From assembly GCA_028870635.1 (NCBI GenBank), contig JAGWPE010000121.1, positions 1 through 64,000 on the forward strand: a stretch of 64,000 bases of DNA. Reading direction: 5' to 3'. Origin of the DNA: Gammaproteobacteria bacterium. Lineage in GTDB: Bacteria; Pseudomonadota; Gammaproteobacteria; Steroidobacterales; Steroidobacteraceae. Position numbers and translations under genes: made by a program. The notes beneath the pieces were generated by a model. The model was not told where the DNA came from, ran no database searches, and saw only the letters and a program-made list of their open reading frames with translations. Shown piece by piece: positions 16,381 through 24,166 of the stretch. Each line of letters starts with the position of its first letter. Position 1 is the first letter of the stretch.

Positions 16381-17484
16381 TCAGCCGCCGCTGCCCCGAC
16401 CGAGAGTGGCTTCGAAGAACTCGAAGGTTCTCTGCAGCGCCTGCAGGCTCGCCGCGCGGGTCGCAGCCGGAGTCTTGCCGACGAAGCTGTGGTTGACGCC
16501 GGGGATGATGACCAGTTGCGCCTCATCACCCTTGGAGCGCAGGAGATGATAGAAATCGCGCGACTGCTGCGGCCCCACGACCGTATCAGCCCCGCCGACG
16601 ATGAGCAGAGCCGGCGGCTCCCCGGCCTTCACGTAGGTCGCGGGACTGGCAACCGCCCGCTGCTGCTGCGTGCACGCGGTGCGGGGGCAGCCCAGAAAGC
16701 GGTCGACCATCGAGCCTGACTTCGCTGCCCGCCGCTCGCTCGGTACGGGCTGGCTGAAATCGAACACTCCATACCAGGTGGCGAAGGCCTGCACGCAGTC
16801 TCCCTGCGCGCCCGCCGGCGCAATGTTCGCCTCCCCGATACCCGGTCCGGCGACCGGCCCCCCGGAGGTGCTGGGACTCAAGGCCGCCACGGCGCAGGTC
16901 ACCGCATCGAGTGCGGCAAGATGACCGCCGGCCGAGCCGCCCCAGACTCCGACGCGGCGTGCATCGATGCCGTATTCCCCCGCATTTGCGCGCAGCCAGC
17001 GGATCGAGGCCTTGACGTCCTGGATGGCCGCGGGAAACGGCGCCTCGCTGCTCAAGCGATAGGCGACTGAGGCGACCACGTAGCCGCGCGAGGCGATCAG
17101 CGCCAGGACGTCGGGCCAGTTCGAAAACGCGCCCGACTGCCGCGGCTGACCGAATGCCCAGCCGCCGCCGTGAATGTAAACGATGAGCGGATGCGGCACC
17201 CGAGGACCCGGCGGCACGTACAGATCGAGATGAAGCGGCTGATATCCCGGAATGCTGGCGTACGTCAGGTTGGGATAACCGACGACGCCGCCCGGGAACG
17301 GCACGCGCACCGTGGGATAGTGATCACCCAACACCGCCTGGCTGGCTGTCGGGATCGAATCGAGCACTGCGCGCGAAAACCCCTGGGACGCCGCGCAGGC
17401 CGACCCCGCCGCGAGCAGCGCCGCCAGTGTCCCGGCGGCCAGCCCCGCACGATGCAACCGCCCAACCGCAATGAATCGCTTCAT
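16381..17484 (-). CDS. Exported alpha/beta hydrolase (BD-FAE/carboxylesterase type)
   Basis: This 367-residue serine esterase has a signal peptide cleaved near ACAAS (about residue 31). It has the oxyanion-hole motif HGGGWAFG (105-112), nucleophile Ser184 in GGSAGG, and probable Asp300 (GGAD) and His332 (VNHSF), a complete triad. A Cys-containing insertion (200-272) may form a disulfide-stabilised lid. It is the first gene of an operon with the BNR protein and is divergent from the second quinate/shikimate dehydrogenase gene across operator site 5. A periplasmic or outer esterase that releases quinate or shikimate from an ester such as a hydroxycinnamate conjugate is an attractive but unproven role. 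Confidence 0.85.
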   Translation of the reverse strand: MKRFIAVGRLHRAGLAAGTLAALLAAGSACAASQGFSRAVLDSIPTASQAVLGDHYPTVRVPFPGGVVGYPNLTYASIPGYQPLHLDLYVPPGPRVPHPLIVYIHGGGWAFGQPRQSGAFSNWPDVLALIASRGYVVASVAYRLSSEAPFPAAIQDVKASIRWLRANAGEYGIDARRVGVWGGSAGGHLAALDAVTCAVAALSPSTSGGPVAGPGIGEANIAPAGAQGDCVQAFATWYGVFDFSQPVPSERRAAKSGSMVDRFLGCPRTACTQQQRAVASPATYVKAGEPPALLIVGGADTVVGPQQSRDFYHLLRSKGDEAQLVIIPGVNHSFVGKTPAATRAASLQALQRTFEFFEATLGRGSGG

Positions 17485-17503
17485 CGTTCCCCCAAGAGCG
17501 TAA

Positions 17504-17519
17504 TGTACGGACTAGTGCG
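17504..17519. promoter_or_regulatory. Operator-like palindrome, site 5 (ACTAGT class)
   Basis: TGTACGGACTAGTGCG lies between the divergent hydrolase and dehydrogenase genes and closely matches site 2 at 4145. A weak minus-strand promoter (TTTACC, 19 bp, TACATT) surrounds it. Confidence 0.5.
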
Positions 17520-17588
17520 TGACTTTGGTAAAGAATATACCATTGCGGTGCCCGCCGCCAAGTGGCGGGCTTTGACTCGGTGAAAGGC

Positions 17589-18464
17589 ATGACGGATCAA
17601 TCCAGCGATCTCACTACCGCACAGTGTCTGCTCGGGCTCATCGGCAGCGGAATTCAAGCCTCCAAGTCGCCCGCGCTCCACGAGGCGGAAGCGGCCGCCC
17701 AGGGGTTTCAGTGCCGTTATGAGCTGATCGACCTCGATCGGCTCGGGGTGGGCATCGAGCACCTGCCGGTGCTGCTCGCCGAAGCCGAGCGCCGCGGGTT
17801 TTCCGGGCTCAACATCACCTACCCGTGCAAGCAGGCGGTGATTCCGTTCCTGCACGAGCTGAGTCCGCAGGCTCGAACCATCGGAGCGGTCAATACCGTT
17901 CATTTCAACGGGGGCCGCCGGATCGGATACAACACCGACGCGTGGGGCTTCGCCGAGAGCTTTCGCCAGGACATGAAGGGCAGCTCGATCGACACGGTGG
18001 CGCAGGTGGGCGCCGGTGGCGCCGGCGCCGCGACGGCCTTTGCGCTCCTCGAGCTCGGCGCCCGGCGATTGCGGCTCGTCGACAGCGAGTTCTCCCGGGC
18101 CGAAGCGCTGTCGGCGAGCCTCAGCGCGCAGTTCCCCGAGCGCGACATCCGCGCCTGGCGGCGTCTCGATGAGGCCGTCGGCGGCGCTGATGGAATCGTC
18201 AATGCGACGCCGATGGGGATGGCCCGGCATCCGGGCTCCGCCATTCCGGCTCACCTGCTCGCCCCGGGCCTGTGGGTTGCCGACATCGTATACTTCCCCC
18301 TGAAGACCGAGCTGCTGCGGGCGGCCCGGGCGGCCGGCTCGAGGACGCTCGATGGGGGTGGGATGGCGGTCTATCAGGCCGTGCGCGCCTTCGAGATCTT
18401 CACCGGCCGTGCCGCCGATGCCGTGCGCATGCGGCGCCATTTCGAGCGGATTGTCGGCCACTGA
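17589..18464 (+). CDS. Quinate/shikimate dehydrogenase, NAD-type (copy 2)
   Basis: This 291-residue paralogue of the 7751 gene has Lys81 (NITYPCKQ), Asp117 (YNTDAW), GAGGAGA and the NAD-type Asp165 (LVDSE). The start chosen is the ATG after AAAGG. The upstream in-frame ATG at 17562 is possible but lacks matching residues in the paralogue. It is followed after 13 bp by a dienelactone-hydrolase-like gene and is divergent from the exported esterase. Two copies in one island may divide quinate and shikimate, or two stereoisomers, between them. That split cannot be decided from sequence. Confidence 0.85.
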   Translation: MTDQSSDLTTAQCLLGLIGSGIQASKSPALHEAEAAAQGFQCRYELIDLDRLGVGIEHLPVLLAEAERRGFSGLNITYPCKQAVIPFLHELSPQARTIGAVNTVHFNGGRRIGYNTDAWGFAESFRQDMKGSSIDTVAQVGAGGAGAATAFALLELGARRLRLVDSEFSRAEALSASLSAQFPERDIRAWRRLDEAVGGADGIVNATPMGMARHPGSAIPAHLLAPGLWVADIVYFPLKTELLRAARAAGSRTLDGGGMAVYQAVRAFEIFTGRAADAVRMRRHFERIVGH

Positions 18465-18477
18465 CGGTGGAGGAGCC

Positions 18478-19350
18478 ATGTGCGACCAAGACGACTTCGA
18501 TCGGTTGGACTACGCGCGGCGCGTCGCGCTGTCACGTCGGCAGTTTGGCCTGTTGACGGTAGGGGCGGGACTCGCCTCACTGCTGCCCCCGCCCGCTGAT
18601 GCGGCGCAGGTCACCGGCAGGTCCGTCGACATCCGGACAGCGGAGGGGGTGTGTGATGCCTACTTCACTCACCCGACGTCCGGAGCCCATCCGGGTGTGC
18701 TGATGTGGCCGGACATCTTCGGGTTGCGCCCGACGTTCCAGCACATGGCGGACCGCCTGGCTCAGTCGGGCTACGCAGTGCTGGTCGTCAATCCGTTTTA
18801 CCGGATCAGGAAAGCCCCGACATCCCCGCCCCACCCGGATTTCAACGACCCGGCCACCCACAAGGAGCTCATGGGAATGATGGCGTCTCTCACTCCCGAG
18901 GTCACAGTGACGGACGCGCATGCGTTCGTTCCATGGCTCGATGAGCAGACGGCGGTGAGCAGAACACGGAAGATGGCGAGCACGGGCTACTGCATGGGAG
19001 GGCCCTTCACGCTGCGGGCGGCCGCGGAATTCCCCGAACGCATCGGCGCGGGCGCCACCTTCCACGGCGCGGCGTTGGTGACCGACAGACCCGACAGCCC
19101 GCATCTGCTGATCCCGCGGATCAGGGCGCAGTACCTCATGGCCATCGCCGAGAGTGACGACAAGAAGCAGCCCGAGGCAAAGTCGATGCTGCGGGACGCG
19201 TTTGCCAGAGCGCATCTTCAGGCCGAGATCGAGGTCTATCACGGAACGATGCACGGCTGGTGCGTGCCCGACTCCAGCGTCTACGACCATGATGAGGCCG
19301 AGAAGGCCTGGGCCCGTCAACTCGTTCTGCTGAAAAGGGCGCTCGCTTAG
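18478..19350 (+). CDS. Tat-exported dienelactone hydrolase family protein
   Basis: This 290-residue alpha/beta hydrolase has a twin-arginine signal (SRRQFGLL, Arg20-Arg21) followed by a hydrophobic stretch, so it should act in the periplasm. The triad fits dienelactone hydrolases: Cys172 in GYCMGG, Asp227 or Asp228 (AESDD) and His259 (TMHGW). The ATG follows an AGGAG ribosome site. It is cotranscribed with the second quinate/shikimate dehydrogenase gene. Export is unusual for ortho-cleavage dienelactone hydrolase, so it more likely hydrolyses a lactone or ester outside the cytoplasm, for example a quinide-type lactone. That substrate is a guess. Confidence 0.85.
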   Translation: MCDQDDFDRLDYARRVALSRRQFGLLTVGAGLASLLPPPADAAQVTGRSVDIRTAEGVCDAYFTHPTSGAHPGVLMWPDIFGLRPTFQHMADRLAQSGYAVLVVNPFYRIRKAPTSPPHPDFNDPATHKELMGMMASLTPEVTVTDAHAFVPWLDEQTAVSRTRKMASTGYCMGGPFTLRAAAEFPERIGAGATFHGAALVTDRPDSPHLLIPRIRAQYLMAIAESDDKKQPEAKSMLRDAFARAHLQAEIEVYHGTMHGWCVPDSSVYDHDEAEKAWARQLVLLKRALA

Positions 19351-19377
19351 CGTCCGCGCCGCCCGAAGAAGGCTCTA

Positions 19378-19403
19378 GCGCTTCCTCCACGTGAAGGAAG
19401 CGC
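19378..19403. terminator. Hairpin after the catabolic island
   Basis: GCGCTTCCT and AGGAAGCGC form a perfect 9-bp stem with an 8-nt loop, 28 bp after the last stop codon. No T-run follows, so it is either a bidirectional or weak intrinsic terminator or a 3'-end stabiliser. The rest of 19351-19562 shows nothing recognisable. Confidence 0.45.
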
Positions 19404-19562
19404 ACAATCCGCGCTCACCCGCCGAGAACTGCGTCACGCGGGCGGAGTTGCCGCTCGCAGACACGGCCAGGTTGCCGTACATTCGCCTCAGCAGCCTCCA
19501 CATCGATCGGAGCCGCGCCTGCGCCTGGACCTGTGCCCGAGGCATGCACACAGACAGCAGAC

Positions 19563-22313
19563 ATGGACACCGCAGTAGTACCTGCCCGCTCGCTTCGGCT
19601 GCCGGTCGTGCCGACCTGGGTGAACCGGCTCATCGTCGCCTTCGCCATCTACGTCGCCTTCGGCGCGGCCTGGATGCTGAGCGGCGCCGGCGGATCCGAG
19701 GTTACCTTCTATGTCGGGCTGACCTACAAGCTGCCGCCGGAGATCGCCTTCATCTGCATTGCGGCGGCTACCGCGCGGCGCATGGACGCGGGGCCGCTCC
19801 GTTCGGCCTGGTGGTCCCTCACCGCCGCACTCGCGCTCTATTTCATCGGTGATTTCATCGGCCTCGTCTCCTGGATGCTCGGCCGGGATCCGTTCCCGGG
19901 TCCTTCCGACTTTCTTTACTGCGTTTTTTATCTGCCGCTCGCGGCCGCTGCCCTGTGGTTGATCCGGGCCGCCGCGATGCGCGTGCCGTGGGTCCAGCTG
20001 TTGCTGGATACGACCATTTTCGTCGTCGGCTTCGGTGCGTTCTTCTGGTACCTCGTGGTCGAGCCTGCGGCCATGCATGCGCAGCTCGGAATATTGAAGG
20101 AAGCGCTGAGCGAGGCGTATCTGGCGCTCGACAGCTTCTGTCTCCTGGTGTTCGGCGTGCTGCTTCTCACCGGCTCGGCCAATGCCGGCGGGTGGCGCGT
20201 TCCGCTGCTGCTGCTCACCGGCTTCGCCACCATGTTTCTCGCCGACATCATCTGGTCCCTCGGCAAGGTACGCGGTTACTACGTGCCGGGAGGCGTTCAG
20301 GATGTCCTCTACCTCTCCTGTTGTTTGCCGATGGCTGCCGCCGGCCGGGAGCAGATGCGGGCGGTTGCGATCACCGCCCGCGAGACCTCGCGCACCTCGG
20401 GCGCGCTGGCGAGGTCGCTGCCTTATGCGCCGATGGCGGCGGCATTCCTGGTGCTCATCTATCTGAGTCGCGGAGGTCTGGGCAGTCAGGCGACTCTGAT
20501 GATCGGCGTCGTATTCGTCCTCACCCTGCTGCTGATGTTCCGTCAGGCGGTCGTGCTCCGCATGGCGGAGGAGCATTACGCATCGCTCGTGGCAAACGCC
20601 TCCGACGTCATCATGATCATCGGCGCCGGCGGGATGGTACGTTTCGCCTCACCGGCCACCGTGCGCACCCTCGGCCTGAAGCCCGAGGAGATCACCGGCA
20701 AGAGCCTCCCCGAGCTCTGGGGCGGGGAAGACGGCGAGCGATTGCGCAGCTTCCTCGAGGAGATCGCACGGACTCCATCCGGGGTGGTGGGACCGGTCGA
20801 GCTGCGAATCGAGCGCGCCGCCCGGGTGATCGAGGGAGTGGGCAGCAATCTCACCGACGATCCGGCGGTGCGGGGCCTGGCACTCAACTTCCGCGATATC
20901 AGCGAGCGCAAGGTGCTCGAGGAGAAGCTGCGGCAGCTCGCCTTCCACGATCCGCTCACGCTGCTCGCCAACCGCAACCTGTTCCGCGATCGGGTGCAGC
21001 ACGCGCTCTCGCGCGCTCAGCGCACCGGACATTGGGCAGCAGTCATGTTCCTCGACGTCGACAACTTCAAGAACATCAACGATTCCCGCGGGCATGACGC
21101 CGGGGACCGGCTGCTGCAGGCGGTCGCGCAGCGTATCGTCCAGACGGCCCGCTCTTCCGACACGGTTGCGCGGCTCGGCGGTGACGAGTTCGGCGTGCTG
21201 CTCGAAGGCGGTGTCGGGGCGGCTGCGGCAGTGGAGCGCGTCGCCGATGCGCTGATACAGTCCCTCGGGGCACCCTTCTCGCTCGACGGCCGCGACGTTC
21301 GCGTGACGGCAAGCATTGGCGTCGCGTTCTCCGCAGTCGACATCACTGCCAAGGAGCTGCTCAGCAATGCGGATCTGGCCATGTACCATGCCAAGGCAGC
21401 CGGCAAGAACCGCCACGTGACCTTTCAGCCGCAGATGCAGAAGCTGCTGCACGAGCGCCTGCGGCTCGAGGCCGACATCGGCCGCGCGCTCGCCGGCGAG
21501 GAATTCTTTCTCGAGTATCAGCCGATCGTGGACCTCGGTACCCGCACGCTTCTCGGTGTGGAGGCGCTGGTTCGCTGGCGCCATCCAGAGGCGGGTGTGC
21601 TGATGCCCGCCAGCTTCATTCATGTGCTCGAGGAGTGCGGCCAGATCGCGGCCCTGGGGCGCTGGGTGCTGAAGCAGGCGTGCCGCGATGTCTGCGCCTG
21701 GCGCGATTCGATCGCAGGCGGCTCGGGATTGCGGCTCTCCGTGAACATCTCGGCCCGTCACCTCCAGCATGGCGAGCTGGTGCACGATGTGCTCGCGGCC
21801 CTCGAGGCTTCAGGGTTCGAGTCCGGCAATCTCGTCATCGAGCTGACCGAGAGCACCATGATGTACGACACCGAGGTCAACCTCGAGCGCTTCCACCGCC
21901 TCAAGGCGCTCGGAGTGAAGGTAGCGATCGACGACTTCGGCACCGGCTACTCGTCGCTGTCCTACCTGCACCGCTTTCCCATCGACATCCTGAAAATCGA
22001 TCGTTCGTTCGTCAACGGATTGACCAGCTCCGGTGAGGGGCCGGATCTTGCGCGCGCGGTGATCACGCTGGGAGAGACGCTGGGCCTCGACACCGTGGCC
22101 GAGGGGATCGAGCTCGAGCCGCAGGTCGAGGCTCTTCTGTCATTGGGCTGCGTCGCCGGGCAGGGATTCCTGTTCGCCCCGGCCCGCTCGCTCGAGCAGT
22201 TGTCGAGCAGCTCCTTCGTGGCCCGCCGCAATACACTCTGGACCGCGCAGACGCTCCACGAGCAGCTCTCGGCGACCGGCCGATTCAAGGCATTGCAGGG
22301 GAAGCGCTCTTAG
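19563..22313 (+). CDS. Membrane-anchored PAS-GGDEF-EAL cyclic-di-GMP enzyme
   Basis: The protein is about 916 residues long. The N-terminal third holds roughly 9-10 hydrophobic segments forming a membrane sensor region. A PAS domain follows (YASLVANASDVIMIIG onward, about 330-450). The GGDEF domain has an intact RLGGDEFGVLL, and the EAL domain has intact LGVEALVRW, ELTES, DDFGTGYSSL and KIDRSF. Both cyclase and phosphodiesterase motifs are therefore complete, and net activity cannot be predicted. ATG 19563 is used; a GTG at 19533 would add 10 residues. It stands alone, with no obvious link to neighbours. Confidence 0.9.
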   Translation: MDTAVVPARSLRLPVVPTWVNRLIVAFAIYVAFGAAWMLSGAGGSEVTFYVGLTYKLPPEIAFICIAAATARRMDAGPLRSAWWSLTAALALYFIGDFIGLVSWMLGRDPFPGPSDFLYCVFYLPLAAAALWLIRAAAMRVPWVQLLLDTTIFVVGFGAFFWYLVVEPAAMHAQLGILKEALSEAYLALDSFCLLVFGVLLLTGSANAGGWRVPLLLLTGFATMFLADIIWSLGKVRGYYVPGGVQDVLYLSCCLPMAAAGREQMRAVAITARETSRTSGALARSLPYAPMAAAFLVLIYLSRGGLGSQATLMIGVVFVLTLLLMFRQAVVLRMAEEHYASLVANASDVIMIIGAGGMVRFASPATVRTLGLKPEEITGKSLPELWGGEDGERLRSFLEEIARTPSGVVGPVELRIERAARVIEGVGSNLTDDPAVRGLALNFRDISERKVLEEKLRQLAFHDPLTLLANRNLFRDRVQHALSRAQRTGHWAAVMFLDVDNFKNINDSRGHDAGDRLLQAVAQRIVQTARSSDTVARLGGDEFGVLLEGGVGAAAAVERVADALIQSLGAPFSLDGRDVRVTASIGVAFSAVDITAKELLSNADLAMYHAKAAGKNRHVTFQPQMQKLLHERLRLEADIGRALAGEEFFLEYQPIVDLGTRTLLGVEALVRWRHPEAGVLMPASFIHVLEECGQIAALGRWVLKQACRDVCAWRDSIAGGSGLRLSVNISARHLQHGELVHDVLAALEASGFESGNLVIELTESTMMYDTEVNLERFHRLKALGVKVAIDDFGTGYSSLSYLHRFPIDILKIDRSFVNGLTSSGEGPDLARAVITLGETLGLDTVAEGIELEPQVEALLSLGCVAGQGFLFAPARSLEQLSSSSFVARRNTLWTAQTLHEQLSATGRFKALQGKRS

Positions 22314-22340
22314 CGCGCCGCGCCTTAGAATGCTGCCGAC

Positions 22341-22754
22341 ATGACCATCGCTCATCCCCCGATTGAAGTCCAATGGGCCGGCGGCCTCGAGTTCGATGCC
22401 GGCCGGACGGACGGTCCCAAGGTACGCATCGATGGAGATGCGCGGACCGCGACGAGCCCGTTCGATGTGCTGCTCGCAGCCATCGCGACGTGCGCCTCGG
22501 TGGACGTCGTGACCATTCTGGAAAAGCAACGCACGCCCGCACAGGCGCTCAGGGTGCGCGTCGAGGCGAATCGGGTCGAGTCGACCCCGCGCCGGCTGGC
22601 GTCGGCCGTCTTGCACTTCAGCATCGCTGCGCCCGGGACGACGATCGAGAAAGCCACGCGGGCCGTGGAGCTCTCGGTCAGCAAATACTGCAGCGTTCGC
22701 TCTTCTCTGATCGCGGATGCGGCGGTGAGCTGGACGGTGGAGCTGAGAGCTTAG
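22341..22754 (+). CDS. OsmC/Ohr family peroxidase-like protein
   Basis: This 137-residue protein has the two characteristic cysteines, Cys51 (AIATCASVD) and Cys117 (KYCSVRSSL), used by OsmC/Ohr proteins to reduce organic hydroperoxides with a dithiol cofactor. The N-terminal glycine-rich beta segment (VQWAGGLEFDAG) and the SPFDVLLAA helix start are typical. The gene follows the GGDEF-EAL gene by 27 bp. The OsmC branch is more likely than the Ohr branch, but the substrate is not readable. Confidence 0.85.
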   Translation: MTIAHPPIEVQWAGGLEFDAGRTDGPKVRIDGDARTATSPFDVLLAAIATCASVDVVTILEKQRTPAQALRVRVEANRVESTPRRLASAVLHFSIAAPGTTIEKATRAVELSVSKYCSVRSSLIADAAVSWTVELRA

Positions 22755-22826
22755 CGGCTACCGGCGCGGGGCCGCGCGCACCTTGCCGCGCCCGCTGGGG
22801 GGCAGTGCCACGCTCACAGCCGCCGG

Positions 22827-23261
22827 CTAGGCCAGCTGCTTGGCCATGCAAATCGCGGAGCTTGGACAGAGAGAGCGAAACTCCTCACTTGCCTGAAGCT
22901 CCACCGGCGCCTCACTGCGCTCGATCACCTGGTACCCGTGACGCGCGAAGAATGGCCCGGCGGTCTCGGTAAGGAGAATCAGCCGCTCGACCCTCGCTTC
23001 TCTTGCCGCGCGCTCGAGCGCGAGCACGATCGCATCGCCGAGGCCCTGCCCGCGGTGGCCGGCGGACACCGCCATGGAACGCAACAGCGCCGAAGTCCCG
23101 AAGCGCTGCAATGCGCCGGCGGCAACCAGAGCGCCGCCCTCGCGGACCGCGACGAACTCCGGCTGCGCGGACGGGAGATCGCCCGTCGGCAATCCCGCAC
23201 TCTCGAGGAGCGCACGAATCTCGGACAAATCTTCCGCAGAGGCTGCCCGGACCGGCGACAT
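22827..23261 (-). CDS. arsN2: ArsN2-like GNAT acetyltransferase
   Basis: This 144-residue GNAT-fold protein has the acetyl-CoA loop GHRGQGLGDAI, matching the family labelled arsenic-resistance N-acetyltransferase ArsN2. MSPVRAAS is taken as the start because the ATG overlaps the upstream gene's stop by one base (TGATG). It acts in the cytoplasm, probably acetylating a toxic amine or organoarsenical. No arsenite pump, arsenate reductase or ArsR repressor is adjacent, so the arsenic link rests on family name only. Confidence 0.75.
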   Translation of the reverse strand: MSPVRAASAEDLSEIRALLESAGLPTGDLPSAQPEFVAVREGGALVAAGALQRFGTSALLRSMAVSAGHRGQGLGDAIVLALERAAREARVERLILLTETAGPFFARHGYQVIERSEAPVELQASEEFRSLCPSSAICMAKQLA

Positions 23262-23830
23262 CAGCGCAGTCCCGCCTCCATTCCTGTCTTCTCGCCCGTC
23301 CCGCTCGCGGTCGTCTTCCAGTGAGTGCCATCCTCGGATTGCTGGAAGAGCACCGTCACCGTGTTGGCGGAAGCGAACTTGTAGACGATCCGCTGATGAA
23401 CGGTCTTGCCGTCGTGCTTCTCGGTCCACGACTCGATCCGCGTGGGTCCCTCGATCCGCATGCGTGCCGCGAACGGCTTGTCGGCGGAACGAGCGTCGTC
23501 GAATATCTCGTAGTGCCAGAATGTCTCGTCCCGGCGGTTGTAGGTGTCCGCCACCACCGAGTCCACGTGCCGCCCGGCCCAGGTATTGGAGAAGCTGCAG
23601 AGCATGAACGCGCGGTTGGCGGACCAGCGGCAGTCCTCGTGCCAGGTCCAGGCGCCCGGCCGCGCTCCCGCGCCGATGAAGCGTCCGTGATACACCCACC
23701 GGCCGGCCGATATGTCGAGCTGGCTGAGCTCGGCGCCCCCGCCTGCGGTCGCGGACTGCGCGAGCGCCGCCGAAGGCATGCACGATGCGAGGAACAGCAG
23801 GAACCCGGGCAGGAGATGACGATTGGGCAT
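23261..23830 (-). CDS. Exported hypothetical protein, DUF1579/lipocalin-like
   Basis: This 189-residue protein begins MPNRHLLPGFLLFLASCMPSA, a signal peptide that ends near SAALAQ. The mature part has the pattern DISAGRWVYHGRF ... WTWHEDCRW ... YEIFDD ... TESWTEKHDGK, resembling small beta-barrel domains found in DUF1579-type secreted proteins. It is translationally coupled to the ArsN2 gene (TGATG). I do not recognise a catalytic motif. The two cysteines (DCRW and LCSF) could form a disulfide. Confidence 0.7.
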   Translation of the reverse strand: MPNRHLLPGFLLFLASCMPSAALAQSATAGGGAELSQLDISAGRWVYHGRFIGAGARPGAWTWHEDCRWSANRAFMLCSFSNTWAGRHVDSVVADTYNRRDETFWHYEIFDDARSADKPFAARMRIEGPTRIESWTEKHDGKTVHQRIVYKFASANTVTVLFQQSEDGTHWKTTASGTGEKTGMEAGLR

Positions 23831-23917
23831 CTGCGAACTCCGCGTGGACTTCCTCGCCGCCAATTATAGCGGCGCATGCAACTTTATCCCTGACACCGGT
23901 GTTCTGGGGTCTGCGGC

Positions 23918-24166
23918 TCATTGCCGAAGGAGCTCATCATGGCCACATCCGCTGATGTTGGTCCCCCAGATGTAAGAAGCGCCCACGCCCGGCCACTGCA
24001 CTTTCCAGAGCTGGTTCAGGAAGTCCAGGACGATCCGGCCGTGAAGCTCGTTGAGGTGCTGCAGCTCGGGCAACGTCAGCACGCGCGCATCCGCAGTTCG
24101 CTTCTGCAAGCCCGCACCGGCGTTGACAACCCGGAGTGCCCGTGGACGGGAACCGCGTGCGGTCAT
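23918..24166 (-). CDS. Possible small protein coupled to the CDF exporter gene
   Basis: This is an 82-residue open frame whose ATG overlaps the CDF stop codon by one base (TGATG), the arrangement used by the real ArsN2 pair nearby. The sequence has a basic N-terminus and a leucine-rich middle (LTLPELQHLNELHGRIVLD). It ends in a Trp/Gly/Cys-containing tail (YIWGTNISGCGHDELL). No family is recognised. The opposite strand also has a comparable open frame here, so coding is uncertain. Otherwise 23831-24165 holds nothing I can identify. Confidence 0.35.
   Translation of the reverse strand: MTARGSRPRALRVVNAGAGLQKRTADARVLTLPELQHLNELHGRIVLDFLNQLWKVQWPGVGASYIWGTNISGCGHDELLRQ

Noticed and set aside
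7751-18464. Biosynthetic AroE shikimate dehydrogenases
   Set aside because: The cofactor site predicts NAD rather than NADP, the genes are duplicated, and they sit with a dehydroshikimate dehydratase and uptake genes, all indicating catabolism.
22827-23921. A 364-residue open frame covering ArsN2 and the region upstream
   Set aside because: The N-terminal 220 codons are out-of-frame with the real secreted DUF1579-like gene. Only the ArsN2 part is genuine.
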